Assembly: GCF_000963865.1 (NCBI RefSeq)
Contig: NZ_CP011071.1
Span: forward strand, 2,360,501-2,424,500
From: Flagellimonas lutaonensis
GTDB taxonomy: Bacteria; Bacteroidota; Bacteroidia; Flavobacteriales; Flavobacteriaceae
Length of the DNA: 64,000 nt
Direction of reading: 5' to 3'
Both the position numbers and the translations under genes were made by a program. This document shows positions 1 through 6,960 of the stretch, in pieces (within the stretch, counting starts at the first letter, position 1; the number at the start of each line of letters is the position of its first letter). The notes below the pieces were generated by a model, which was not told the origin of the DNA, did not search any database, and saw only the letters and a list, made by a program, of their open reading frames with translations.

Positions 1-516
1 CATGTAGACAAATCCATCAGAGGCGGCATCTATTTTTCGAATGCGTTCTTCGCTCGTCTGTGGAGTGATAAGAAATATATTGATAAGACCATATTTTTTG
101 AAAATATGCTCGTATTCTTCTTGATATACATCAAAGGGAAGGTCGGGCAGTATAAGTCCGTCGATTCCGATTTCCGCACATTTTTTGCAAAAATCCTCTA
201 CGCCATATTGCAGCACGGGATTGAAATAGCCCATAATGATAAGGGGGATGGAAACCGTTTTGCGTATATCCTTCAGTTGTTCAAAAAGGATTTCGGTCGT
301 CATGCCATTTTTTAAAGCCGCTGTGGAACTCTCTTGAATGGTCGGTCCATCGGCCAGGGGATCACTGAAAGGCAATCCTATTTCAACCATATCGACACCG
401 TTTTTTTCCAATTCTTGGATGATAGGTACTGTATCATCCAATTTAGGATAGCCTGCTGTAAAGTAGATAGAGAGGAGTTTTTGGTCTTCTTGGAGTTTTT
501 GTTTGATTCTGTTCAT
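1..516 (-). CDS. trpA: Tryptophan synthase alpha chain, C-terminally cut by window edge
   Basis: The first 172 residues are visible; the family is about 250-270 residues, so roughly a third is missing beyond base 1. The chain cleaves indole-3-glycerol phosphate to indole and glyceraldehyde-3-phosphate and passes indole to TrpB. The family signature VEIGLPFSDPLADGPTIQ is present, with the catalytic Glu at residue 45 (Glu49 in E. coli) and Asp56 (Asp60 in E. coli). The barrel strand LIIMGYFNPV and the segment GLILPDLP follow. The ATG at 514-516 is the first in frame and starts the expected N terminus. It is the last gene of the trp operon and is separated from trpB by a palindromic repeat element. 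Confidence 0.97.
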   Translation of the reverse strand, partial: MNRIKQKLQEDQKLLSIYFTAGYPKLDDTVPIIQELEKNGVDMVEIGLPFSDPLADGPTIQESSTAALKNGMTTEILFEQLKDIRKTVSIPLIIMGYFNPVLQYGVEDFCKKCAEIGIDGLILPDLPFDVYQEEYEHIFKKYGLINIFLITPQTSEERIRKIDAASDGFVYM

Positions 517-532
517 TTAATTTTCTTGATTT

Positions 533-613
533 TGTCATTTCGAAATGAGTTCCGTTTGTTACCGGAACGATTGAGAAACCTCTTGAGATTTCTCACCTTC
601 GTTCGAAATGACA
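533..613. repeat. Palindromic element with 12-bp terminal inverted repeats (trpB-trpA junction)
   Basis: This 81-bp element begins TGTCATTTCGAA and ends TTCGAAATGACA, an exact inverted repeat, with internal matches such as GATTGAGAAA and GATTTCTCACC. It fills nearly all of the trpB-trpA gap. The same family recurs at 2269-2360 and 2652-2727. The structure suggests a small non-autonomous mobile or REP-like sequence that would form a long hairpin in the trp mRNA; that role is inferred. Confidence 0.85.
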
Positions 614-614
614 A

Positions 615-1838
615 TTACAAATTAAAATAGTCAATATAGGTATCTAGGTCCTTATCCCCACGTCCTGACAGATTGATGACCACCACATCATCGGTATCGA
701 ACTTCTTGTGGTCAAAGATCGCGAAGGCATGGCTGGTCTCGATAGCGGGAATAATGCCCTCTAATTTTGCAACTTCCAGCCCCGCTTGCATCGCCTTATC
801 ATCGGTAATGGAGATGAATTCGGCACGCCCAGATTTGAACAAATGGGCGTGCATGGGGCCCACACCAGGGTAATCGAGTCCTGCGGAAATAGAGTAGGGC
901 TCTGTTATCTGTCCGTCATCGGTTTGCATCAACAGTGTTTTGCTGCCATGAATGATACCCACCTTGCCCAAGGCCGAGGTGGCGGCACTTTCACCTGAAT
1001 GAATGCCCTTTCCCGCGGCTTCCACTGCAATGATGCCCACCGCTTCCTTATCTAGATAATGGTAATACGCCCCCGCGGCATTGCTGCCTCCGCCTACACA
1101 AGCGACGACATAGTCTGGATGCTCACGGCCTTCTTTTTCTTGTAACTGCCATTTGATTTCTTCGGAAATCACTGATTGAAACCGCGCTACCATATCTGGG
1201 TAGGGGTGCGGCCCTACCACCGAACCGATAATGTAGTGGGTATCCACGGGATTGTTGATCCAGTCGCGAATGGCCTCATTGGTGGCGTCTTTTAGCGTTC
1301 GGCTCCCCGATTTGGCCGGTCTGACCTCGGCACCCAACATTTTCATACGGGCTACGTTGGGTGCCTGTCGGGCTATGTCGATTTCGCCCATATACACCAC
1401 ACATTCAATGCCCATGAGTGCACAGACAGTAGCGGTGGCGACACCATGCTGGCCAGCGCCTGTTTCGGCAATGATGCGGTTCTTGCCCAGTTTTTTGGCC
1501 ATCAAAATCTGACCGATGGTATTGTTTACCTTATGTGCCCCCGTGTGACATAGGTCTTCGCGTTTTAAGTAGATTTTTGTGCCGTGTGTTTCTGATAACC
1601 GCTTGGCAAAATAGAGCGGAGTGGGGCGGCCCGCATAATCTCTGAGCAACTGTTTGAATTCTTTTTGAAAGTCTTCCGTCTCCATTATTTTGAGATAGTT
1701 CTGGCGCAGCTCCTCACAGTTGGGATAGAGCATCTCTGGAATGTAGGCTCCCCCGAACTCTCCGTAATAGCCTCGTTCGTCAGCGTGAAAGCCCCCTCCG
1801 CCCCCAAAGGGGGAACTTTTTTTGATGTTATGTTTCAT
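615..1838 (-). CDS. trpB: Tryptophan synthase beta chain
   Basis: This PLP enzyme condenses indole with serine to give tryptophan. The core is complete: [12 protein letters not shown] near the N terminus, the PLP lysine in HTGAHKVNN (Lys103 with this start), the phosphate-binding loop GGGSNA, and the C-terminal [10 protein letters not shown] chose ATG 1838; an in-frame ATG at 1850 lies inside a palindromic repeat (1845-1877) and adds only four residues. Residues 6-17 ([12 protein letters not shown]) are not family sequence: they are the translation of a second palindromic element (1788-1822). Homologues normally begin directly with a segment like [13 protein letters not shown]. The gene lies between trpF and trpA and about 407 residues is slightly long for the family for this reason. 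Confidence 0.97.
   Translation of the reverse strand: MKHNIKKSSPFGGGGGFHADERGYYGEFGGAYIPEMLYPNCEELRQNYLKIMETEDFQKEFKQLLRDYAGRPTPLYFAKRLSETHGTKIYLKREDLCHTGAHKVNNTIGQILMAKKLGKNRIIAETGAGQHGVATATVCALMGIECVVYMGEIDIARQAPNVARMKMLGAEVRPAKSGSRTLKDATNEAIRDWINNPVDTHYIIGSVVGPHPYPDMVARFQSVISEEIKWQLQEKEGREHPDYVVACVGGGSNAAGAYYHYLDKEAVGIIAVEAAGKGIHSGESAATSALGKVGIIHGSKTLLMQTDDGQITEPYSISAGLDYPGVGPMHAHLFKSGRAEFISITDDKAMQAGLEVAKLEGIIPAIETSHAFAIFDHKKFDTDDVVVINLSGRGDKDLDTYIDYFNL
1788..1822. repeat. GC-rich palindromic element translated as TrpB N terminus
   Basis: The sequence contains CCCCCAAAGGGGG (1801-1813), a perfect palindrome around AAA, flanked by CCCCCTCC and AAGTTTTTT-like ends. On the trpB strand it encodes SSPFGGGGG. 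Short repeats of this type are common between genes in Flavobacteriia. Here it is inside the reading frame, just after the start codon. Confidence 0.75.
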
Positions 1839-1844
1839 ATTTTT

Positions 1845-1877
1845 GGTCATTGCGAGCGAAGCAAAGCAATCTGTTGC
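1845..1877. repeat. Short interspersed repeat (GTCATTGCGAGCGAAGC type) at trpF-trpB junction
   Basis: The element reads GTCATTGCGAGCGAAGCAAA then GCAATCTGTTGC. It has an inner inverted pair (TTGC / GCAA). It sits in the 38-50 base trpF-trpB junction and supplies the alternative, probably unused, start codon of trpB at 1850. It is a different family from the 12-bp-TIR elements nearby. Confidence 0.7.
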
Positions 1878-1888
1878 TGGATAATAGA

Positions 1889-2638
1889 TTACTTTGTCTT
1901 TCCAATCCTCGTGATTATTTTTTTAAACTCTTTCAGTTTTTCAACATCCTTTAGCCCTGGCGCTGTTTCAAACCGACTGTTCACATCGATGGCATGGCAG
2001 TACTTGGATTCCTGCGTTCGCAGGAATGACAAAAGGCTATCCAAATTTTCGAGTCCGATACCGCCACTCAGAAAATAGGGTTTCGAGGACGGATAGTCTT
2101 TCAATACTTTCCAGTCAAAAGTAAGCCCCGTGCCGCCAGGAAGCTTTCCTTTGGTGTCAAAAAGAAAATAGTCGCAGACATCTTCGTATTCTTTGAGCAC
2201 GTAAAAGTCAAATTCATCCCGATAGCTATCGGGATTGATGGAAAAGGCTTTTATAATGTCAATTTTTCTGTCATTCTGAAATGAGCAGAGCGATTGAGGA
2301 ATCTCTTTAGATTTCTCACCTTTTCCTTCGACGAGCTCAGGATGACGGTTCGAAATGACAAATAGATTCTTTTCTAATTCTTTGCAAAATTCAGCACTCT
2401 CCTTCCCATGCAGCTGTACGGCATCCAATTTATATTTTTTGACTTTTTCAAGTACTTCTTCCCTTTCTGCATCCACAAAAACCCCCACCTTTTTTATTTC
2501 GGGATCCAGTGAAGAAATCATTCCATCAAAAAACCGAGAAGATGGCTCCCAAAAGATGAACCCGAGATAGTCGGGCTTCAAGGCTGCCACTTCTTTTGGA
2601 TTGTATTTCATGCCACAGATTTTGAGTTTCAGTTTCAT
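1889..2638 (-). CDS. trpF: Phosphoribosylanthranilate isomerase with two in-frame repeat insertions
   Basis: This barrel enzyme converts phosphoribosylanthranilate to the carboxyphenylamino-deoxyribulose phosphate. The expected motifs are present: KICGMK with the catalytic Cys8, [39 protein letters not shown], and DVNSRFE with the catalytic Asp. At 249 residues it is 35-45 longer than most family members. The surplus matches two palindromic elements. Residues about 93-123 (containing NRHPELVEG) are the translation of the element at 2269-2360, between the QLHG strand and the IIKAFSI strand. Residues about 203-211 (SFLRTQES) translate the element at 2004-2032, just before DVNSRFE. Both keep the frame, and all core motifs survive, so the enzyme is probably active with two surface loops added. 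Confidence 0.95.
   Translation of the reverse strand: MKLKLKICGMKYNPKEVAALKPDYLGFIFWEPSSRFFDGMISSLDPEIKKVGVFVDAEREEVLEKVKKYKLDAVQLHGKESAEFCKELEKNLFVISNRHPELVEGKGEKSKEIPQSLCSFQNDRKIDIIKAFSINPDSYRDEFDFYVLKEYEDVCDYFLFDTKGKLPGGTGLTFDWKVLKDYPSSKPYFLSGGIGLENLDSLLSFLRTQESKYCHAIDVNSRFETAPGLKDVEKLKEFKKIITRIGKTK
2004..2032. repeat. Palindromic element inside trpF (CCTGCGTTCGCAGG core)
   Basis: TTGGATTCCTGCGTTCGCAG then GAATGACAA, with a perfect palindrome CCTGCGTTCGCAGG-type core at 2011-2024. It is translated on the trpF strand as SFLRTQES, a peptide that is the usual translation of this repeat family. Degenerate copies are seen at 4603-4630 and at 19716-19736. Confidence 0.8.
2269..2360. repeat. Palindromic element inside trpF, with a nested second repeat
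   Basis: The element starts TGTCATTCTGAA and ends TTCGAAATGACA (11 of 12 inverted). Compared with the related copies at 533-613 and 2652-2727, it carries an extra block at about 2323-2348 containing CCTTCGACGAGCTCAGGATG, which belongs to another repeat family and looks like a nested insertion. Read on the trpF strand it is open and encodes about 31 residues. Confidence 0.85.
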
Positions 2639-2651
2639 TTTTACTTCACTT

Positions 2652-2727
2652 TGTCATTCCGAAATGAGCGAAGCGATTGAGGAATCTCATGAGATTTCGC
2701 TCTGCTAAAGGCGGATTCGAAATGACA
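2652..2727. repeat. Palindromic element with terminal inverted repeats (trpC-trpF junction)
   Basis: A 76-bp copy of the same family, TGTCATTCCGAA ... TTCGAAATGACA, with the inner motif GAGCGAAGCGATTGAGGAAT. It occupies nearly the whole gap between the trpC stop (2729) and the trpF start (2638). Confidence 0.85.
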
Positions 2728-2728
2728 A

Positions 2729-3514
2729 TTATGTTTTTAATTTGTTTATAAACTCCTCAGCACTCTTGCCCGGATTATCTGTTTTCATAAAATTCTCGCC
2801 GATCAAAAAGCCCTGATACCCAAATTCTCGTAGTTCTTTGATGGCTCCCACATTGCTGATACCGCTTTCAGAAACCTTTACAAACGCATCTGGAATCATT
2901 TCTGACAATGATTTGCTGGTCTGCAAACTGACCTCGAAGGTTTTTAGGTTGCGGTTGTTAACGCCCAACATATCAAGACTGGGCATGATGGATTTCTGAA
3001 GTTCTTCCTCATTATGCACTTCGAGCAAAACTTCGAGATAGAGACTTTTGGCCAGTTCAGAGAGCATTTTGATTTCCTCTCTCGTCATCACTGCGGCAAT
3101 CAACAAAATGACATCGGCTCCGTGGGCCTTGGCTTCCAAAATTTGATACTCGTCAATGATAAATTCTTTACGAAGCAATGGAAGCTCGACCGAAGCCCGA
3201 GCCAATAACAGATCTTCGAGTGAACCACCAAAATATTTAAGGTCGGTCAAAACGCTCATTCCACTTGCCCCTGCTTTTAGATAGCCTTGGGCCATCTGTG
3301 CCACGTTGGTATGTTGGTTGATGGTGCCTTTACTGGGCGAACGTCGCTTATGCTCAGCGATGATGCCCGAATCACTTTGTTTCAGAGCTTTTGCCAATGA
3401 ATAGGTTTCCCTTTCAAAAAGTACGGATTGCTCCCACTGCGAAGCGGGTAGCAACGATTTTTTTAGTGCCACCTCTTTGCGTTTGTCGGCGATTATTTTG
3501 TCTAGTATGTTCAT
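2729..3514 (-). CDS. trpC: Indole-3-glycerol phosphate synthase
   Basis: The enzyme closes the indole ring in tryptophan synthesis. The 261-residue length is normal for a monofunctional TrpC. It shows IIAEHKRRSPSKG near residue 53 with the catalytic lysines, SVLTDLKYFGGS, LLRKEFIIDEYQILEAKAHG with the second lysine, LEVLLEVHNEEEL, LGVNNRNLKTFEV, and KVSESGI near the phosphate site. The single ATG at 3514 gives the usual start MNILDKIIADKRKEV. It sits between trpD and trpF, each gap holding a palindromic repeat. Confidence 0.97.
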   Translation of the reverse strand: MNILDKIIADKRKEVALKKSLLPASQWEQSVLFERETYSLAKALKQSDSGIIAEHKRRSPSKGTINQHTNVAQMAQGYLKAGASGMSVLTDLKYFGGSLEDLLLARASVELPLLRKEFIIDEYQILEAKAHGADVILLIAAVMTREEIKMLSELAKSLYLEVLLEVHNEEELQKSIMPSLDMLGVNNRNLKTFEVSLQTSKSLSEMIPDAFVKVSESGISNVGAIKELREFGYQGFLIGENFMKTDNPGKSAEEFINKLKT

Positions 3515-3517
3515 ATT

Positions 3518-3555
3518 GCCCTCACCTTAGCCCTCTCTCACGGGAGAGGAGACTT
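3518..3555. repeat. Short interspersed repeat (CCCTCACCTTAGCCCTCTC type), trpD-trpC junction
   Basis: The sequence contains CTCTCTCACGGGAGAG, a short hairpin (CTCTC / GAGAG). It is a different family from the other elements of this operon and fills the 43-base gap between trpD and trpC. Confidence 0.65.
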
Positions 3556-3557
3556 TT

Positions 3558-4553
3558 TTAATTTTTACTCAACTCTTGCAATCTTTTTAGCGCTTTCAAT
3601 GCCTTACCGCTTAAAAGCGATTCCTTGGCCTTTTCAAATCCGTCTTTGACATCAATGTTTTCGACCGTGGCAATGGCGATCCCCGCATTGGCACAGACCA
3701 CATTGTTCTGGGCTTCGGTGCCTTTGCCATTCAGCACGTTCATGAAGATTTGTGCGGATTCGGCTATATCGTCACCGCCCACTATTTCATGGGCTTGAAT
3801 GGTTTCCACTCCAAAATCTTCGGGTTTCAGCATGCCTTCGGTACCGTTTGAAATGGTCTTGGTATTACCTGTTAAACTGATTTCATCATAGCCATCGAGC
3901 GCATGCAGCACGGTAAAGTTCTTATCGGTGTTTTGGTACAGGTAGCCATACATTCTGGCCAACTCTAAATTGAATACCCCGACCATCTGGTTTTTCGGAA
4001 AGGCGGGATTCACCATCGGCCCCAACATATTGAAAAAGGTCTTTACGGCCAGTTCTCGTCTGATGGGTGCCACATTTTTCATGGCCGGATGGAACAACGG
4101 TGCGTGCAACACACAGATACCTGCTTCTTCAATGGATTTTCGCAAAAAATCTGCTTCATTGCTGAATTTTATGCCCAAGAATTCCATCACATTACTACTG
4201 CCACATTTTGAGGAAACCCCATAGTTACCATGCTTGGTCACCTTGATGCCAGTACCGGCAGTTACGAATGATGCCAAAGTCGAGATATTGAAGGTGTCTT
4301 TTCCGTCGCCGCCCGTGCCGCAGAGATCTATTGGGTTGTATTCGCTCAGATCCACTGCTAGGCACAGTTCCAATAGGGCATCACGAAACCCTTCCAACTC
4401 TTCAATATTGATGCTTCTCATCATATAGACGGTCAAGAAGGCTGCAATCTGGCTGGTGTTGTACTCGCCCTTTGCGATGTTCACCAATATCTGCTTGGCA
4501 TCCTCTTTGGTGAGCATTTCGTGGTTTATCAATCTATTTAAAGTCTCTTTCAT
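3558..4553 (-). CDS. trpD: Anthranilate phosphoribosyltransferase
   Basis: The enzyme joins anthranilate to phosphoribosyl pyrophosphate. The signature CGTGGDGKDTFNIST is at residue about 72, followed by KHGNYGVSSKCGSSNVMEFLG, HPAMKNVAPIRRELAVKTFFNMLGPMVNP and HALDGYDEISL, all typical. I chose ATG 4553 (331 residues, MKETLNRLINHEML). An upstream in-frame ATG at 4577 lies within a palindromic repeat (4565-4630) and would only add MRNDKKNS, which is repeat-derived. It lies downstream of trpG; no glutaminase fusion is present. Confidence 0.97.
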   Translation of the reverse strand: MKETLNRLINHEMLTKEDAKQILVNIAKGEYNTSQIAAFLTVYMMRSINIEELEGFRDALLELCLAVDLSEYNPIDLCGTGGDGKDTFNISTLASFVTAGTGIKVTKHGNYGVSSKCGSSNVMEFLGIKFSNEADFLRKSIEEAGICVLHAPLFHPAMKNVAPIRRELAVKTFFNMLGPMVNPAFPKNQMVGVFNLELARMYGYLYQNTDKNFTVLHALDGYDEISLTGNTKTISNGTEGMLKPEDFGVETIQAHEIVGGDDIAESAQIFMNVLNGKGTEAQNNVVCANAGIAIATVENIDVKDGFEKAKESLLSGKALKALKRLQELSKN

Positions 4554-4564
4554 GCTATTTTTTT

Positions 4565-4630
4565 TGTCATTCCGCACTTGATGCGGAATCTATTGCTTCT
4601 TTTGGATTCCTGCTTTCGCAAGAACGACAA
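4565..4630. repeat. Composite palindromic element, trpG-trpD junction
   Basis: Two pieces lie side by side: TGTCATTCCGCACTTGATGC with the inverted pair TCCGCA / TGCGGA (4570-4587), then GGATTCCTGCTTTCGCAAGA (from 4603), a degenerate copy of the family seen inside trpF at 2004-2032. Together they fill the gap between trpG and trpD. Confidence 0.7.
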
Positions 4631-4634
4631 CTAT

Positions 4635-5204
4635 TTAGATATTATTCAGCCAATTCTCTAATATTTTCTTTCCATGCGGAGTCAATACCGATTCAGGGTG
4701 GAACTGTACTGCCCGTACATCGTATTCTTTGTGTCGCAACGACATCACTTGCCCATTTTCATCAAAGGATGTGGCTTCCAAAACTTCTGGTAATTCAGGA
4801 TGTACCACCCAAGAATGGTAGCGGCCCACCTCGATTTTCTTGGGAATATCCTTGAAAATATAGTCTTTCTGGGCAATTTTTATTTCAGTGGCGATGCCAT
4901 GATACACTTGATCCAAATTAACCAAGCTTCCTCCAAAGACCTCCCCAATGGCTTGTTGCCCCAAGCACACCCCAAAAATTCGCTTGGTGGGCGCATACTT
5001 TTCGATGATGGGTTTGAGTAACCCTGCCTCATCGGGAATTCCTGGCCCAGGCGACAACACAATTTGGTCAAATGGCGTCACGTCATCCAGCGTCAATCGG
5101 TCATTCCGTTTTACCAGCACCTCACAATCCAAATCCTCTAAATAGTGCACCAGATTGTAGGTGAAGCTATCGTAATTGTCGATCATCAATACTTTTCTGG
5201 CCAT
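4635..5204 (-). CDS. trpG: Anthranilate synthase glutamine amidotransferase component
   Basis: A class I glutaminase subunit that supplies ammonia to TrpE. It begins MARKVLMIDNYDSFTYNLVH, the canonical N terminus. It contains the oxyanion region SPGPGIPDEAG, the nucleophile in GVCLGQQAIGEVFGG, and the His-Glu pair in FHPESVLTPHG. I chose ATG 5204, one base after the trpE stop; the longer in-frame start at 5228 would overlap trpE and add only MKSQKESK. The tight coupling to trpE suggests translational coupling for a 1:1 complex. It is 189 residues, normal for TrpG. Confidence 0.97.
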   Translation of the reverse strand: MARKVLMIDNYDSFTYNLVHYLEDLDCEVLVKRNDRLTLDDVTPFDQIVLSPGPGIPDEAGLLKPIIEKYAPTKRIFGVCLGQQAIGEVFGGSLVNLDQVYHGIATEIKIAQKDYIFKDIPKKIEVGRYHSWVVHPELPEVLEATSFDENGQVMSLRHKEYDVRAVQFHPESVLTPHGKKILENWLNNI

Positions 5205-5205
5205 C

Positions 5206-6603
5206 TTAGATTCTTTCTGCGATTTCAAGGGCCTTGTTCAAGGCCCCCAGTTTGTTGTAGGTTTCCTGCAACTCTGTATCAGGGTCCGAGGCCGCCACCA
5301 ATCCGGCGCCCGCCTGATAATGCAGCGTATGGTTTTTGCTCAAGAACGTACGGATTATAATGGCATGGTTGAAATTTCCGTGAAAATCCATAAAGCCGAT
5401 GGCACCACCATAATAGGCCCGATTGGTCTTTTCATATTTTTCAATGAGTTGCATGGCCATATGCTTGGGCGCCCCGCTCAAGGTACCTGCCGGAAAGGTA
5501 TCGGCCACAATTTTTAATGTCGAAATATCCTTCTTTTTTTGTCCGGTCACCTTTGATACCAGGTGGATGACATGCGAGAAGTATTGTACTTCACGGTAGG
5601 TCTCCACATTTACGGCATTACCATTGCGGCTAAGGTCGTTGCGCGCGAGATCGACCAACATCACATGCTCGCTGTTCTCTTTGTCATCAGCGGCCAATTT
5701 TTTGGCCAGTTCGGCATCTTTTTCGTCGTTTCCGGTGCGCTTGTAGGTGCCTGCTATGGGGTGTATTTCGGCCTTGCCATCCTTCACAACCAATTGGGCC
5801 TCTGGCGAACTACCAAAGATCTTGAAATCACCATAATCAAAATAGAACAGATAGGGTGAGGGATTGATGGAGCGCAATGCACGGTACACATTGAACTCAT
5901 CGCCCTTAAAACTTTGTGAGAACCGACGTGAGAGCACCAACTGGAACACATCGCCGCGATGGCAGTGTTCTTTGGCCAAGCGCACATGCTCACGATATTC
6001 CTCATCCTCTAGGTTGGAAACGGCCTCGCCCTGTTTCGAAAAATTATAGGTGGCAAAATTTTGGGCTTTAAGCAGTTGGTGTAGCTCTTCGATATTGTTT
6101 TCCGTATCAAAACAATGCGCAAAAATATAGGCCTCGTTCTTAAAATGGTTGATGGCGATGATGTTCTGATAGACCGCGTAAAAAATATCGGGAATCGCCA
6201 CCGAATTCTCCTTTTTGGAGATTTCGACGGATTCAAAATACCGCACCGCATCGTAGGCCATGTAACCAAAAAGTCCATTGTTGATGAACTTGAAGCCATT
6301 GTCCGTTGTGGAAAACCGCTTCGAAAAGGCATCGATGGCGGCCGTTAGGTCGGTTTTTTTTTCTATTTGGATTTCTTCGGAAGTACCATCGGGAAATTGC
6401 TGTACCACTTTTTCATCCTGTACTTTTATGGAGGCTATCGGGTTGCAACAGATGTACGAAAAGCTGTTGTCGTTGGCGTGGTAATCGCTACTCTCTAACA
6501 GAATGCTGTTCGGAAACCTATCGCGCATCTTCAGATACACACTCACGGGAGTGATGGTGTCTGCCAAGATGTGTTTGTAATGTGTTTTTAATTGATAAGT
6601 CAT
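5206..6603 (-). CDS. trpE: Anthranilate synthase component I
   Basis: The protein makes anthranilate from chorismate with ammonia from TrpG, the first committed step. The C-terminal chorismate-binding domain carries HPIAGTYKRTGNDEKDAELA, SEHVMLVDLARNDLSRNG, TLSGAPKHMAMQLIEKYE and YGGAIGF. The N-terminal part has LLESSDYHAND, in the position of the feedback (LLES) motif that binds tryptophan, so allosteric inhibition is likely. I chose ATG 6603 (465 residues); an in-frame upstream start at 6627 gives an atypical extension. It is the first structural gene of the operon, after a leader peptide and attenuator. Confidence 0.97.
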   Translation of the reverse strand: MTYQLKTHYKHILADTITPVSVYLKMRDRFPNSILLESSDYHANDNSFSYICCNPIASIKVQDEKVVQQFPDGTSEEIQIEKKTDLTAAIDAFSKRFSTTDNGFKFINNGLFGYMAYDAVRYFESVEISKKENSVAIPDIFYAVYQNIIAINHFKNEAYIFAHCFDTENNIEELHQLLKAQNFATYNFSKQGEAVSNLEDEEYREHVRLAKEHCHRGDVFQLVLSRRFSQSFKGDEFNVYRALRSINPSPYLFYFDYGDFKIFGSSPEAQLVVKDGKAEIHPIAGTYKRTGNDEKDAELAKKLAADDKENSEHVMLVDLARNDLSRNGNAVNVETYREVQYFSHVIHLVSKVTGQKKKDISTLKIVADTFPAGTLSGAPKHMAMQLIEKYEKTNRAYYGGAIGFMDFHGNFNHAIIIRTFLSKNHTLHYQAGAGLVAASDPDTELQETYNKLGALNKALEIAERI

Positions 6604-6660
6604 TTTGTTTTCTAAAATTTTACACACCCCGCCTTGACGCTGCGGTCAGGCCACCCCTAA

Positions 6661-6680
6661 TTCGACTGCGCTCAGCAAAG
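6661..6680. repeat. Short interspersed repeat in trpE 5' region (TTCGACTGCGCTCAGC type)
   Basis: TTCGACTGCGCTCAGCAAAG lies between the attenuator and trpE. A relative, TCACTGAGCGAAGTCGAAGT (6921-6940, ending GA), lies just after yceI, and a looser one (GCTGAGTGCAGCCGAAG) is at 21266-21282. These are common dispersed repeats in Flavobacteriia. Confidence 0.6.
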
Positions 6681-6697
6681 GTCTCAAGAGGGGAATG

Positions 6698-6728
6698 AAA
6701 AAGGCCTGTCGTGACGACAGGCCTTTTT
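6698..6728 (-). terminator. trp attenuator (intrinsic terminator hairpin before trpE)
   Basis: Read on the minus strand it is AAAAAGGCCTGTCGT / ACGACAGGCCTTTTT around a single central C, with the 3' arm ending in five T. It lies about 27 bases after the stop of the Trp-rich leader peptide and about 95 bases before trpE, the place expected for a transcription attenuator. The segment TCACGACA of its 3' half (6714 to 6707) is exactly complementary to TGTCGTGA at the leader-peptide stop codon (6762 to 6755), which would allow a competing antiterminator pairing. The competing structure is inferred. Confidence 0.85.
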
Positions 6729-6754
6729 ATATGTTTCATATAGTAGGGACTAGC

Positions 6755-6811
6755 TCACGACATCTGACGTAAGGTTGTCCACCACCAAGTATGTACCGTT
6801 GTTTGCTTCAC
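6755..6811 (-). CDS. trpL: trp operon leader peptide with three tandem Trp codons
   Basis: This short frame starts with GTG at 6811 and reads MKQTTVHTWWWTTLRQMS, stop TGA at 6757-6755. The three Trp codons (6787-6779) lie about 17 bases before the sequence that can pair with the attenuator. The GTG is only about five bases after the -7 promoter element, so the transcript would be leaderless or nearly so. No ATG exists in the frame before the Trp codons. The location between promoter and attenuator of a trp operon makes the assignment strong, though the start codon and initiation mode are inferred. Confidence 0.85.
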   Translation of the reverse strand: MKQTTVHTWWWTTLRQMS

Positions 6812-6816
6812 AGTGT

Positions 6817-6847
6817 CAAATATAGAAAGGAAATTGGTATTGACAAA
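6817..6847 (-). promoter_or_regulatory. trp operon promoter, Bacteroidota type
   Basis: On the minus strand TTTG (6847-6844), 19 bases, then TATATTTG (6824-6817): an exact match to the Bacteroidota primary sigma consensus TTTG-N19-TAnnTTTG. The predicted transcript start is about 6810-6812, at the leader peptide start codon. Confidence 0.85.
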
Positions 6848-6855
6848 CCAAAATG

Positions 6856-6894
6856 AAAAAATCCCGCCCCGGGGGAACCAGGGAACGGGATTTT
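6856..6894 (-). terminator. Intrinsic terminator after yceI
   Basis: On the minus strand the hairpin pairs ATCCCGTTCC with GGGGCGGGAT (with G-T pairs) and is followed by TTTTTTC. It ends about ten bases before the -33 box of the trp promoter and so insulates the trp operon from the upstream genes. Confidence 0.8.
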
Positions 6895-6960
6895 CAAACA
6901 CTAAACCACATTCTGGTCGCTCACTGAGCGAAGTCGAAGTGAGGCCGGAATGAAGAATTG

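Noticed and set aside
1889-2638. trpF as a pseudogene because of its inserts.
   Set aside because: The frame is open throughout and all catalytic and binding motifs are intact, so an active enzyme is more likely.
5145-6554. Various open frames on the plus strand opposite trpE and trpG.
   Set aside because: They have no start signals or recognisable domains and overlap genes of certain identity.
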